A stretch of DNA of 64,000 nt from Mesorhizobium atlanticum. GTDB lineage: Bacteria; Pseudomonadota; Alphaproteobacteria; Rhizobiales; Rhizobiaceae. The first letter of the stretch is position 1. Every line of letters starts with the position of its first letter. Made by a program: the position numbers and the translations under genes. The notes under the pieces were generated by a model, which saw nothing but the letters and a program-made list of their open reading frames with translations, made no database searches and was not told the DNA's origin. This document shows, in pieces, positions 43,543 through 51,665 of this stretch. The stretch is from positions 124,001-188,000 of the forward strand of contig NZ_QMBQ01000011.1 in NCBI RefSeq assembly GCF_003289965.1, written 5' to 3'.

Positions 43543-44472
43543 TCAGGGGGGCCCGAATTTCATAATCGGAATGCCAAGCTTGCGGGCTTTGTCGGCAAGG
43601 TTGTCTTGGATGCCTGTGCCGGGGAAATGAATAACGCCGATAGGCAAAGTGTCGAGCATGACATCATTGCGTTTGAAGGGAGCGGCTTTGCCGTGTCTAA
43701 TCCAGTCAGGTTTGAAGGCGATCTGAGGGACCTTGCGGCTGCCAGCCCATTTGGCCGCTATCAGTTCAGCGCCCCTGGGTGATCCGCCGTGAAGCAGGAC
43801 CATGTCCGGATGCTTGGAATGAACCTGATCGAGTTTCGCCCAGATCAACCGATGGTCATCGAACTCGAGCCCGCCGGTGAACGCGACCTTTGGCCCTGGC
43901 GGCAAATGCAACTGGCGGTCGGCATGGCTCTTAGCGGCGAGGAAGTCGCGGCTGTCGATCATCGCCGCGGTGAGATTGCGGTGGTTGACCTTGGAGCCAG
44001 CGCGCGGGCGCCAAATCGCGTGGGTGTAGCGCTCGAAGTGCTCGGCAGCCTGGTCACGCATCAACTCGAAGGCATCACGGCGTTCGAGCAGTGTCTGACC
44101 TTGGGCGATCAGCCGTTCAAGTTCGACTGACTTGACTTCGGTTCCGTCCTGTTCGCGCTGCAGGCGCTTCTGCGAAACCTCGTTGTCGTCAAGTTCGCGT
44201 TCGATCCGATTGGACGCGCGTTGGAAGAGGTTGACCGCACCCCAGAGCAATTCGTCGAGGTCCGGCTCCAAGCGCGTTTCGGAGAGCGCCACCACGAGGG
44301 CATCGAAGATGTCGGCAATGCTGGCTGTGATGGCGCCTACCTCGGGGAGTGGGCGCGGATCGGGCTCGTCCTCGAACGGCCGGTAGCCGTAGAGTTGGAG
44401 TTCCTGCAGGACATGATCCATTGAGGATGACGCATGCGGTGGTTCGAAGTCGAGGTGATCGTCGTCGCTCAT
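43543..44472 (-). CDS. DUF2493 (SLOG-like) protein
   Basis: 309 residues. N-terminal 150 residues are acidic and helical (IERELDDNEVSQKRLQREQD). The C-terminal DUF2493 domain begins KVAFTGGLEFDDHRLIWAKL and includes MVLLHGGSPRGAELIAAKWA, a nucleotide-binding Rossmann-type loop, and ends VIHFPGTGIQDNLADKARKL. Such proteins accompany the toprim/ParB/DUF932 genes on rhizobial plasmids and ICEs. A ligand sensor of nucleotide type is plausible; substrate unknown. A long structured leader precedes it. Confidence 0.87.
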   Translation of the reverse strand: MSDDDHLDFEPPHASSSMDHVLQELQLYGYRPFEDEPDPRPLPEVGAITASIADIFDALVVALSETRLEPDLDELLWGAVNLFQRASNRIERELDDNEVSQKRLQREQDGTEVKSVELERLIAQGQTLLERRDAFELMRDQAAEHFERYTHAIWRPRAGSKVNHRNLTAAMIDSRDFLAAKSHADRQLHLPPGPKVAFTGGLEFDDHRLIWAKLDQVHSKHPDMVLLHGGSPRGAELIAAKWAGSRKVPQIAFKPDWIRHGKAAPFKRNDVMLDTLPIGVIHFPGTGIQDNLADKARKLGIPIMKFGPP

Positions 44473-44597
44473 GGCGGCTTCCCTTGTCCGGATTGGCCGC
44501 GCCCATCGCGGCCTTCATGGCGATGGAAACGACGGGCGGTTCGGACGTGCACTCGCGGCGCCAGCCAAGGGCCGGAACACCAGTGGAGGATGGCGAA

Positions 44598-44656
44598 GCC
44601 CGGCTATTTTGTCTCGCGATGGAAAGGCCCGCTGGGCCGCCGGAAAATAGCCGGGC
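44598..44656. other. 13-bp inverted repeat with nested hairpin upstream of DUF2493 gene
   Basis: GCCCGGCTATTTT at 44598-44610 and AAAATAGCCGGGC at 44644-44656 are perfect complements. The 33-base interior contains GGCCC-GCT-GGGCC at 44626-44638, a second small hairpin. It lies in a 316-base gene-free gap, 126 bases upstream of the DUF2493 start on its strand. It could be an RNA leader structure, a terminator for the toprim gene (T-run present in the leftward direction within the stem), or a replication/transfer site. Confidence 0.6.
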
Positions 44657-44788
44657 GCAGCCATTGCCAGACCAGACCGACTGGCGCACCGATCGCCCTC
44701 TAGAAGGCCGTGGCGCCGGCCTCTACCGACAGAGGCGCCGACATTGCGACAGCCACCGACAGAGACATGGTACCCCGCCTCTTTCCGG

Positions 44789-45838
44789 TCAGATCGCCCC
44801 CGGCATGAACCGTGCGACATCGTGCGGCGTGATCTGCACCCGCAAGGTCGCCCTGAGCGCATCGAAGCCAAGCCGACGTAGATCTTCGTTGAAGTCACCG
44901 AGTTGTGGCGTCAGGACGATTGCTTCGATCCCGGCGCAATTGGCGCGCTCGATGAGGGTGGTCATCGCTCCATCGCCGGCTGGGTCGTTGTCGCGGGCCA
45001 TGTAGAGACGCCGAAGTGTATTAGGGAAGATGATGGCTGCCAGATGCGCTGCCGAGAGTGCCGCAATCATCGGCATGTCGGGTAGTACCGAGCGTTGCGA
45101 AAGCATGGTCTCGATCCCCTCTCCGGCTGCCATCACGTCCGCGCATACGCCGAAGCGGACCGCGTGCCCGAGCAGGTCGCCCATAGCCCGACGCGGTGTT
45201 TCGATCGGTGCTCGGCCTAGGTGATCCTCACCAAAGCCGGCAGGATCGAGCCAGGTGCGATGCGCGCCGGTAAGTTCTCCGTTGAGGTCGGTCACTGACG
45301 CGATCATTGCGGGCCAAGTCTGGGTGGGTTCCTCCTCGTCGGCACGGTAGTAGCAGCGGGGATGAAATCGAAGGCTGCCGGTTTCATGCAAGGCCGTTAT
45401 GCCACGTGCGCGCAAGTACGTTTCCACGAGCGTCCGGGAGATCGGATGCGAGATAGAGAACAGGCGTCTCGCGGCCTCGACAGAGCCCGTTGGAGCAGTC
45501 GATCGCTTCTCGCGTTCGCTAGAATCCGGAGTCAGGTCGGGCATCGACAAAAATCTGCGCGCTTCGTCGGCCACGTCCTTGAAATCAACCAAGCCGGTCG
45601 ATTCCCGAATGATGTCGAGCAGATCGCCATGCTCGCCAGTGGCGGCGTCGGTCCATTTGCCGGCCGAGCCCTTGCGAGAGTCGTTCAGCCGCACGTACAT
45701 CGATCTACCTGGCATGTTTCTGGCGTCACCAACCTGCCAATAGTTGCCCTGGCGTCGGCCGTTTGAGAGATAGTTGCGACAGACCGCCTCCGCCTGGCGG
45801 CCGAGACGGCGTGCAAGGTCATGGGAGTTTCCGGTCAC
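44789..45838 (-). CDS. Toprim-domain protein, primase-like
   Basis: 349 residues from GTG 45836-45838 (VTGNSHDLARRLGRQAEAVC), preceded by TTTGGAGA; a 22-codon extension overlaps the terminator hairpin. The N-terminal part resembles the DUF7146 region (GEHGDLLDIIRESTGLVDFK); the C-terminal toprim fold shows AAGEGIETMLSQRSV (catalytic Glu) and YMARDNDPAGDGAM (Asp-x-Asp). It is likely a DNA primase-type enzyme used when the element arrives as single strand (inference). Confidence 0.88.
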   Translation of the reverse strand: MTGNSHDLARRLGRQAEAVCRNYLSNGRRQGNYWQVGDARNMPGRSMYVRLNDSRKGSAGKWTDAATGEHGDLLDIIRESTGLVDFKDVADEARRFLSMPDLTPDSSEREKRSTAPTGSVEAARRLFSISHPISRTLVETYLRARGITALHETGSLRFHPRCYYRADEEEPTQTWPAMIASVTDLNGELTGAHRTWLDPAGFGEDHLGRAPIETPRRAMGDLLGHAVRFGVCADVMAAGEGIETMLSQRSVLPDMPMIAALSAAHLAAIIFPNTLRRLYMARDNDPAGDGAMTTLIERANCAGIEAIVLTPQLGDFNEDLRRLGFDALRATLRVQITPHDVARFMPGAI

Positions 45839-45849
45839 AGCAAGTCTCC

Positions 45850-45880
45850 AAAGGAAAAGGCCCGCCGTTGCCGGCGGGCC
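45850..45880 (-). terminator. Hairpin with T-run after the ParB-like gene
   Basis: In the leftward direction the stem GGCCCGCCG-N4-CGGCGGGCC (45859-45880) is followed by TTTTCCTTT, a good intrinsic terminator 20 bases past the ParB stop. The T-run reaches the Shine-Dalgarno of the toprim gene, so the hairpin both ends the upstream transcript and abuts the next ribosome site. Confidence 0.7.
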
Positions 45881-45900
45881 AGGTAAAGACTCGGCAGATC

Positions 45901-47997
45901 TCATTCGGCCGCGATCGAGCCATGGGCTGTCTGGGCTTCGTCAGTTTCAGCGAAGGCGTCGGGTTTGCCCATGGCCGTTTCGCCGTCGTTCGACGCCGTC
46001 GCTTGGACAACCATTTCCGACGCTGGCGTCTCTTCGACCTGTGCCTCGCGCGCTGGTGTACGCAGCGGTTCGGGCAGCCAGCCGGTGTCGGCGATCAGCA
46101 TCTCCGCCTCGCTCGCCATGTCACCTTTCTTGAGGTGCGCTATCCGGTCAGCAGCCGACTGACCTTTCGCTTCGGTAACCGCCTGGAGGATCCGGGCCTT
46201 GGTCACACGGCCGAGGAAGTTATCGACGGTCGGCCGCCAGCCGGTCACGGTCATATCAAGGTCCACAGCCTGGGCCAGTCGGTCGGCATGGGCAAGTGCA
46301 CGCGGCCGCCGGTTCCACGCTTCATGCACAGCGTTGACCGAAAGGCTGACAATATGGGCGAACAGTGCGGTCCGGCGCTCTTGACCCCATTCGCGCAGAG
46401 CGTCCCACAGCTCAGTGGCTTCCTTTGGCAACACCTTGGCCCAGTCATCGTGTCGGATGCTGATCGCCCGAGCACACAGGCTATCGTTGAGCCCTGGAGC
46501 CTGGGCACCGAAGCCGACGCTTTTCAGGTCCAACTCCAGGCAACTGTCCGATCCATATTGGTAGAAAGTCTTCAGTGCGAGCACGTGCAGCGCAGCGAGA
46601 AAAGCGATTTCAGGCTGTTCGCCGAGCGCGTGGCGAAGGCCAAGCGTTCGATGCGCGGTCAGTTCCGTCATAAGCCGGTCAGAAATAGGCGACAGGCCTT
46701 CTTCCTCCTCCGGCTCGGCCATCGGTTGGGTATCCGACGAGATGCCGTCACCATCACCGTTCGCGCCAGCCCCGGAAAACTCCTCCCCCGCTTCGGCTGG
46801 CTCGTCATCGACCGGGAGTTCGTCCTCGGGACGCACATATCCGCGCTCGACACGCAGAGAGCCATCAGGTGCGATACTGACGAAGGTACCGGCGCGGGCG
46901 ATTTCTGCTGGTTCGAAGGCAAGTGGCCGGGCTTCGAACCATTCGAGGGCAGTCTCCAATTCAGCGAGACGCTGATCGATCTCCTCCGGGAGATCCTCGA
47001 CGCTGTCGTGTTCCTCGGACAGACGATCATGCTCGGCCTTGAGCGCTTCGTGTGCCGTCTGCTCGTCGGGAGTAAGCGGCGACGGCTCGCCGCGTAGCTG
47101 GCGGAGCCCAAAAGCATGGCCGTAAGCGAAGTCAGGAGCCACCTCGGTCCACTTCCAGCCTTCGAGGCGCACAGCTTCCGCCTCGCGTTCCAACTTTTCC
47201 GCGGCCAGCCGATCCACCAGCATGACGTCTTGCAGCCAGCCGCCGTCATCGCCCTGGAAAAGGTCGCGCATGATTGTCCCTCCGGCATCGATGTAGGCGT
47301 CGATGCCGATGAACTGGGCTCGCTTGTCTGACGCGCGCACCGCGCCCTCGGTCAGCATCCGCCGGATGGCATAAGGCTGCTTGTCGTAGGAAGTCTTCAG
47401 CCGCTCAAAGACCTGCTGCTGGCGTTTGTGGTCACCTGAGACCGTAAACGCCATGAGTTGATCGAGCGTAAGGCCGTCTTCAGCGTAGATGTCGAGCAGC
47501 GCCGGCGAGACCGAGGCCAGCTTCAAGCGTTGCTTCACGACACTGATGGAAACAAAGAAGGCGGCAGCAATTTCCTCCTCCGACTGGCCCTTCTCGCGCA
47601 GGGTGAGAAACGCGCGGAATTGATCGAGAGGATGCAACGGAGCGCGCTGGACATTCTCGGCCAGTGAATCCTCCTCCGCAATGCCCTCCTCGCGAACCAC
47701 GCAGGGAACCGGCGCGGTCTTGGCGAGCCGCTTCTGCTTCACCAGAAGGTCTAGCGCCCGATAGCGACGGCCGCCGGCGGGAATCTCGAACATCCCGGTT
47801 TCGACGCCTGCTTCGTCCTTCACCGGGCGCACGCTGAGGCCTTGCAAAAGTCCACGGCGGGCAACGTCCTCGGCGAGTTCCTCGATCGAGACGCCAGCCT
47901 TTACACGCCGGACATTCGCCTGGCTGAGGACAAGCTTGTTGAAAGGAATGTCGCGCGAGGACGACAGTGTGATCTTCTTGGCACTGGTAGCCATCAT
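45901..47997 (-). CDS. ParB/RepB/Spo0J-like protein, large form
   Basis: About 698 residues from the ATG at 47995-47997 (the next codon is also ATG), with GGAG 5 bases before. ParB N-terminal domain: LSQANVRRVKAGVSIEELAE, then IPAGGRRYRALDLLVKQKRL and LAENVQRAPLHPLDQFRAF (box II). A helix-turn-helix follows (SEEEIAAAFFVSISVVKQRL). The remaining 450 residues are long and acidic in the middle (PEEEEGLSPISD). Such giant ParB proteins occur on rhizobial plasmids and ICEs without a ParA; a role in DNA protection or gene control is as likely as segregation. It has a structured leader shared with DUF932. Confidence 0.9.
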   Translation of the reverse strand: MMATSAKKITLSSSRDIPFNKLVLSQANVRRVKAGVSIEELAEDVARRGLLQGLSVRPVKDEAGVETGMFEIPAGGRRYRALDLLVKQKRLAKTAPVPCVVREEGIAEEDSLAENVQRAPLHPLDQFRAFLTLREKGQSEEEIAAAFFVSISVVKQRLKLASVSPALLDIYAEDGLTLDQLMAFTVSGDHKRQQQVFERLKTSYDKQPYAIRRMLTEGAVRASDKRAQFIGIDAYIDAGGTIMRDLFQGDDGGWLQDVMLVDRLAAEKLEREAEAVRLEGWKWTEVAPDFAYGHAFGLRQLRGEPSPLTPDEQTAHEALKAEHDRLSEEHDSVEDLPEEIDQRLAELETALEWFEARPLAFEPAEIARAGTFVSIAPDGSLRVERGYVRPEDELPVDDEPAEAGEEFSGAGANGDGDGISSDTQPMAEPEEEEGLSPISDRLMTELTAHRTLGLRHALGEQPEIAFLAALHVLALKTFYQYGSDSCLELDLKSVGFGAQAPGLNDSLCARAISIRHDDWAKVLPKEATELWDALREWGQERRTALFAHIVSLSVNAVHEAWNRRPRALAHADRLAQAVDLDMTVTGWRPTVDNFLGRVTKARILQAVTEAKGQSAADRIAHLKKGDMASEAEMLIADTGWLPEPLRTPAREAQVEETPASEMVVQATASNDGETAMGKPDAFAETDEAQTAHGSIAAE

Positions 47998-48002
47998 GGT
48001 TA

Positions 48003-48052
48003 CTCCGCGACGGGCGGCCGAAAGCCTCTCTCTCGACCTCCAACCCGTCACG
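48003..48052 (-). promoter_or_regulatory. Structured 5' leader of the ParB-like gene, copy 1
   Basis: Read leftwards: GTGACGGGTTG, 8 bases, GAGAGAGGCT, 7 bases, GCCCGTC, then GGAG and the ATG. GACGGG (48044-48049) pairs with CCCGTC (48009-48014), closing a stem whose base is 2 bases from the Shine-Dalgarno. Sequence blocks and spacing are nearly identical to the leader at 49359-49407. Confidence 0.75.
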
Positions 48053-48160
48053 AAGCGCAGCGCCGCCCTCTGACTCTGGGGACGGCGCCGCGGGACCATG
48101 ACGAAGAAGAGCAAAAGCAATGAAACCGAGATAGGGTTCGTACTTCCCGGCGTCCGGAAG

Positions 48161-49351
48161 TCAGGCCGCCCGTTCGAGTAACTTCTTCGCCCGCGCTTCC
48201 AGATCGAGCCGGGCGTCCTGATGAACCTTGTCGCGCGCTACAGCGGTAATGCCCTGCACGAAATCAAAAACGCTTTCGGGCTTGCGGCCTTCTTCAGTCA
48301 GCACCCTCTCGATGATCTTCCCGGTCTCCGCCTTGGAGAAGCCGCGCTTGCGCAGGAACTCTGTGCGATCGTCGTCCGTGCGGGCAACGATCTGCGAACG
48401 CGCCGCAGTGATGCCGTTGACGAAGGGCGTGGGTGAGGAATTGGCGAAGCGCGTCAGCGCTGGCGCTGCCTCATGCGCGAAACGCGCGGCAGCGTATTTC
48501 GAATGGCGGATGGTGATCTCTTCGAAATCCTCAACGCCCCACAGATTGCGGTTCTGGCATACGGCACGCAGATAAAAGCTCGCGATCCCGAGCGTCTTGG
48601 CGCCAACCTCAGAGTTCCAGCAGTAGAAGCCGCGGAAGTAGAGATCGGGCGAGCCATCTGGCAGCCGACCAGCCTCGATCGGATTGAGATCGTCGACGAG
48701 GAACAGGAAGACGTCGCGGTCAGAGGCATAGAGCGTCGTGGTGTCCTTCGTGGTGTCGACGCGCGGATTGTAGATGCCGGTGGACCAATCAAGCACGCCC
48801 GGCACTTTCCACCTGGTGTCACCCGTACCGTTGCCGGCGATACGCTGCACGGCAGAAACGAGTTCGTGGTCGAAGATGCGGCCGTAGTCCGGGCCCGTCA
48901 CCGCACGCAGTTCGACACGCCCATTCTCGATCTCGAGCGTCTTCACTTGCTCCGTGCGGTGGGATGTCAGGCCATATTGCAGATTAATGCCTGCGAGCGG
49001 TGCCGGGAGCTGGCGCAGATACGCTGCCGGAGCGCCAACCAAGCTCGCGAGTTGGCCGAAGCTCCAATGGGTCGGAGCTGTCGGAACATCGCACCCCGGC
49101 AAGACCAGAGCCAGGCGCTCAGCATCGTCGCGGCTCGCCTCGACCTGGATAGCCGAGCTGTCGACCGTCTTCGTGCGGCTGCGCTCGGTCCGGATCTGCA
49201 CCGCCTCAAATAGCTCCGACAAAGACAGGTAGCGCTCATCGGCCGGCCGCGAGAACCATTCGGAGCAGACGCGGCCAATTCGTTCGCCGCGGCTCAGATC
49301 CACCCTATAGCCGCCGGAACGATCGCGGGTAGTGTCGAGAACTTGTGTCAT
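48161..49351 (-). CDS. DUF932 protein
   Basis: 396 residues, the length usual for the family (phage/plasmid-like protein, sometimes called LGT_TIGR03299-like or DUF932). Typical segments: THWSFGQLASLVGAPAAYLR, then FLFLVDDLNPIEAGRLPDGS and RGFYCWNSEVGAKTLGIASF. These proteins are widespread on conjugative elements; function unknown, with an antirestriction or DNA-entry role often guessed. It lies upstream of the ParB-like gene on the same strand and carries the same leader. Confidence 0.9.
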   Translation of the reverse strand: MTQVLDTTRDRSGGYRVDLSRGERIGRVCSEWFSRPADERYLSLSELFEAVQIRTERSRTKTVDSSAIQVEASRDDAERLALVLPGCDVPTAPTHWSFGQLASLVGAPAAYLRQLPAPLAGINLQYGLTSHRTEQVKTLEIENGRVELRAVTGPDYGRIFDHELVSAVQRIAGNGTGDTRWKVPGVLDWSTGIYNPRVDTTKDTTTLYASDRDVFLFLVDDLNPIEAGRLPDGSPDLYFRGFYCWNSEVGAKTLGIASFYLRAVCQNRNLWGVEDFEEITIRHSKYAAARFAHEAAPALTRFANSSPTPFVNGITAARSQIVARTDDDRTEFLRKRGFSKAETGKIIERVLTEEGRKPESVFDFVQGITAVARDKVHQDARLDLEARAKKLLERAA

Positions 49352-49358
49352 GGGTCAT

Positions 49359-49407
49359 CTCCATGACGGGCGCCAGGAGCCTCTCTCCCAGTCCTCAACC
49401 CGTCACG
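49359..49407 (-). promoter_or_regulatory. Structured 5' leader of the DUF932 gene, copy 2
   Basis: Read leftwards: GTGACGGGTTG, 8 bases, GAGAGAGGCT, 6 bases, GCCCGTC, AT, GGAG, 7 bases, ATG. TGACGGG (49399-49405) pairs perfectly with CCCGTCA (49364-49370), 7 bp. The stem ends 1-2 bases before the Shine-Dalgarno at 49359-49362. Confidence 0.75.
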
Positions 49408-49434
49408 GAAAAACCCGCTCCTCCTCTGACTTTC

Positions 49435-49466
49435 GTCGGGAGAAAGGCCGCGCGCCTTTCTCCGAC
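49435..49466. other. Long hairpin upstream of the DUF932 leader
   Basis: GTCGG-G-AGAAAGGC at 49435-49448 pairs with GCCTTTCT-CCGAC at 49454-49466, about 13 bp with one bulged base and a 5-base CGCGC-type loop. No T-run. It is 28 bases further upstream than the conserved leader and may be a second domain of the same RNA or a transcription pause. Confidence 0.5.
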
Positions 49467-49836
49467 CAAAGCAAACAACGGCGCACAAGACGGAAGCACC
49501 GAAATGCCCGCAAGCGGGGCCAAGTCAGTTCGGTGCTGGAGAAAGTTCGTGGCCCTGAGACCGGTTCAACAGGGCGGCCGTAGGAGCATCAGCATAGCGC
49601 CGCCGTAGGCGGGATGCGGGACCGACAGCCCCCGGCGAAGGGCGCTATGTGAAACAGTGTTTCTGAGATTGATGCGACTATGCTTCGGTCCACACACCAA
49701 GCTGTGGGCTCAAGCGTTACTACCGACCGATATGTGCGAAATTGTAGCCTGGAATACCCTCGACTGCTTTCTGTCGTTCCATCCTCGCGAGCGTTCGGTT
49801 TCAATCTCCGGAGCGCCATAAGGAGAGAGCCGCGCG

Positions 49837-50115
49837 ATGACTATTCAGACGCAGAATGCGACTACCCGAACAATTCGGCGCAAGGAACTGCGTGAGATGA
49901 TACCTCTCGCCGACAGCACGATTTATGAACTGGAACAGCGCGGACAATTCCCGCGCCGTTTCGCATTGACCCCTCGTTGCGTCGTGTGGGACCTGGCTGA
50001 AGTCGAAGCGTGGTTGCGGGCTCGCCGGGCTGTACCTATCGAGCGCGCTAAAGCTCCCGATATAAGTTTGCGAAAGTGCTCTCGAGTCAAAGCGCTGGAT
50101 CGGGCTCAAAGATAG
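49837..50115 (+). CDS. AlpA-like regulator, candidate excisionase for the integrase
   Basis: 92 residues. AlpA/MerR-type helix-turn-helix: TIRRKELREMIPLADSTIYE then LEQRGQFPRRFALTPRCVVW, and LAEVEAWLRARRAVPI. AGGAGAG 9 bases before the ATG supports the start. AlpA proteins act as excisionases or activators for P4-type integrases. Its 3' end overlaps the integrase 3' end by 29 bases in convergent orientation. A RdfG-like job is inferred from position. Confidence 0.8.
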   Translation: MTIQTQNATTRTIRRKELREMIPLADSTIYELEQRGQFPRRFALTPRCVVWDLAEVEAWLRARRAVPIERAKAPDISLRKCSRVKALDRAQR

Positions 50116-51343
50116 TCATCGTAGGAGGAACGAGCACTACAGGCCGTTTTCGCCCTTCAACCCAGGCTTCTACGATGTCCGACCATTCTTGCATCATGTG
50201 ACGGCGCTGGACCTCATATTCCGCCTTGTTGTAGACGCCGCGTGAAGACCGACCGTCTTCATGCGCGAGGCATTTCTCGATCCAGTCGCTGTTGAACCCG
50301 AGTTCGTTGAGAAGCGTGGATCCCGTCCTCCTTAGGTCGTGCACCGTAAACGGCTCAAGCGGCAGGCCTTCCATCTTCGCTTGTTCAGCAACCGAGTAAG
50401 TCACACGGTTGAAGGTTGCGCGCGACATGGGCGCATCGGCATCGTAGCGCGACGGCAACACGAACCGTGAGTTTCCCGAGCAGGTCTTAAGCGCAATGAA
50501 GATGTCGAGCGACTGGCGCGACAGATAGACATTGTGGGCCTTCGATCGCTTCATCCGTTCCTTGGGGATGGTCCAAACAGCATTTTCGAAGTCAACCTCA
50601 TCCCAGGTTGCGTCCTGAAGTTCACTCTTCCGCACCATCGTGAATAGTATGAGGCGCAGGCCGAGGCGAATGGTCGGCAAGGTCGCGACCTTCTCCAGCA
50701 TCTTGAGCATCACGCGAATTTCAGATGGGGAGAGCGATCGATCTCTCGGAACGAAGCTGGCGATCGAAGCCGGGCCGACGTCATCGGCCGGATTGGACAC
50801 CTTCTCACCATGGAGAATGGCAAAGCGGTAGATCTGTTTGAGAATGTCGCGGACGTGGATGGCCGTTGCCGGCGCCCCGCGCTCGACAATCTTGGCACAC
50901 TGGGCGCGAAGATCGTCCGGTGTAATTTCAGTCAGCAGCCGATTGCGCCAAACCGGCAGGAGTTCGCGATCGAAAATTGATCGCCGCATTGATCGAGTGC
51001 TGTCGGCCATTGGTGCTAAGGTCAGCCACTTCTCTCCGAACTGGCCAAAACTCTTGGCTTCCTTCAGCCGCCGTTTGTCCCGTTGCTTTTCGATGGCAGG
51101 AGACCGGCCTTCCCTGACCGCTCGACGCGCATCGAGGCATTTTTCGCGCGCCTGGAGGAGAGAGATTCCATCGCGACCGTATTTGCCGAGATAAACGGTT
51201 TCGCGACGGCCATTGAGCCTATAATCCAGCCGGAAGGAGATAGCGCCGCTCGGCATAACGCGGACATACATTCCGTCGCGGTCGGCTACCTTGTAGATTT
51301 TCTCTTTTGGTTTCAATGCCTTGAGAGCGGCGTCCGTCAGCAT
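50087..51343 (-). CDS. P4-type tyrosine integrase, IntG-like
   Basis: 418 residues. N-terminal arm-binding DUF4102 domain (MLTDAALKALKPKEKIYKVA; DYRLNGRRETVYLGKYGRDG), then the catalytic domain with Arg in FTMVRKSELQDATW, HDLRRTGSTLLNELGF (His-x2-Arg), LAHEDGRSSRGVYNKAEY (His and the likely catalytic Tyr). It sits beside the 3' end of guaA, the insertion site of IntG in Mesorhizobium tripartite and single ICEs, so the name intG is probable but not proved by sequence alone. Confidence 0.93.
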   Translation of the reverse strand: MLTDAALKALKPKEKIYKVADRDGMYVRVMPSGAISFRLDYRLNGRRETVYLGKYGRDGISLLQAREKCLDARRAVREGRSPAIEKQRDKRRLKEAKSFGQFGEKWLTLAPMADSTRSMRRSIFDRELLPVWRNRLLTEITPDDLRAQCAKIVERGAPATAIHVRDILKQIYRFAILHGEKVSNPADDVGPASIASFVPRDRSLSPSEIRVMLKMLEKVATLPTIRLGLRLILFTMVRKSELQDATWDEVDFENAVWTIPKERMKRSKAHNVYLSRQSLDIFIALKTCSGNSRFVLPSRYDADAPMSRATFNRVTYSVAEQAKMEGLPLEPFTVHDLRRTGSTLLNELGFNSDWIEKCLAHEDGRSSRGVYNKAEYEVQRRHMMQEWSDIVEAWVEGRKRPVVLVPPTMTIFEPDPAL

Positions 51344-51360
51344 CCCGAGTGCCTTTCCAA

Positions 51361-51469
51361 AAGTACCGTCATCAGGTTTTGGAGAGCCGACGCCAGAAAT
51401 TCTGTTTATTTTTCAGCCACTTGGTCTGAAAAAAGTACCGTCATAGGCCCTCTATGACGTGACGGTACT
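51361..51469. repeat. AGTACCGTCA repeats upstream of the integrase
   Basis: AGTACCGTCA occurs at 51362-51371 and 51434-51443 in the same direction and inverted (TGACGGTACT) at 51460-51469. The last two also embed CGTCATAG-GCCCT-CTATGACG (51439-51459), a perfect 8-bp palindrome. They lie between the integrase start and attG and look like arm-type or regulator binding sites. Confidence 0.65.
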
Positions 51470-51542
51470 GGTAAAAGATCGTCGTGGCAATACGATGGAG
51501 GTCCGGCATCGGGTACGGCATCGCCAAACGACGCGCGCCGAT

Positions 51543-51563
51543 AGCCGGCGAAAGCTGCCGGCT
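51543..51563. other. Hairpin near the guaA-side ICE boundary
   Basis: AGCCGGC at 51543-51549 and GCCGGCT at 51557-51563 form a 7-bp stem with a 7-base loop, 73 bases outside the guaA stop. No T-run in either direction is adequate for a terminator of guaA. Confidence 0.35.
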
Positions 51564-51635
51564 AAAAATATCTTTAATTTCAGATAGTTAGATCGAACCC
51601 TAGCGCAATTTCGGCGACATTCGGCTAGGCCTGAA

Positions 51636-51665
51636 TTATTCCCACTCGATCGTACCCGGCGGCTT
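51636..51665. other. Probable attG attachment site at the guaA 3' end
   Basis: The last codons of guaA (GTIEWE-stop) form the insertion target of IntG in Mesorhizobium, so the recombination core should lie in or next to this segment. No second copy of the guaA end was found elsewhere in the window, so the other boundary is outside. The exact core cannot be set without the partner site. Confidence 0.6.

Noticed and set aside
49594..49651. TAGCGCC...GGCGCTA inverted repeat in the DUF932-AlpA gap
   Set aside because: The arms are only 7 bp and far apart; not enough to call a functional element.
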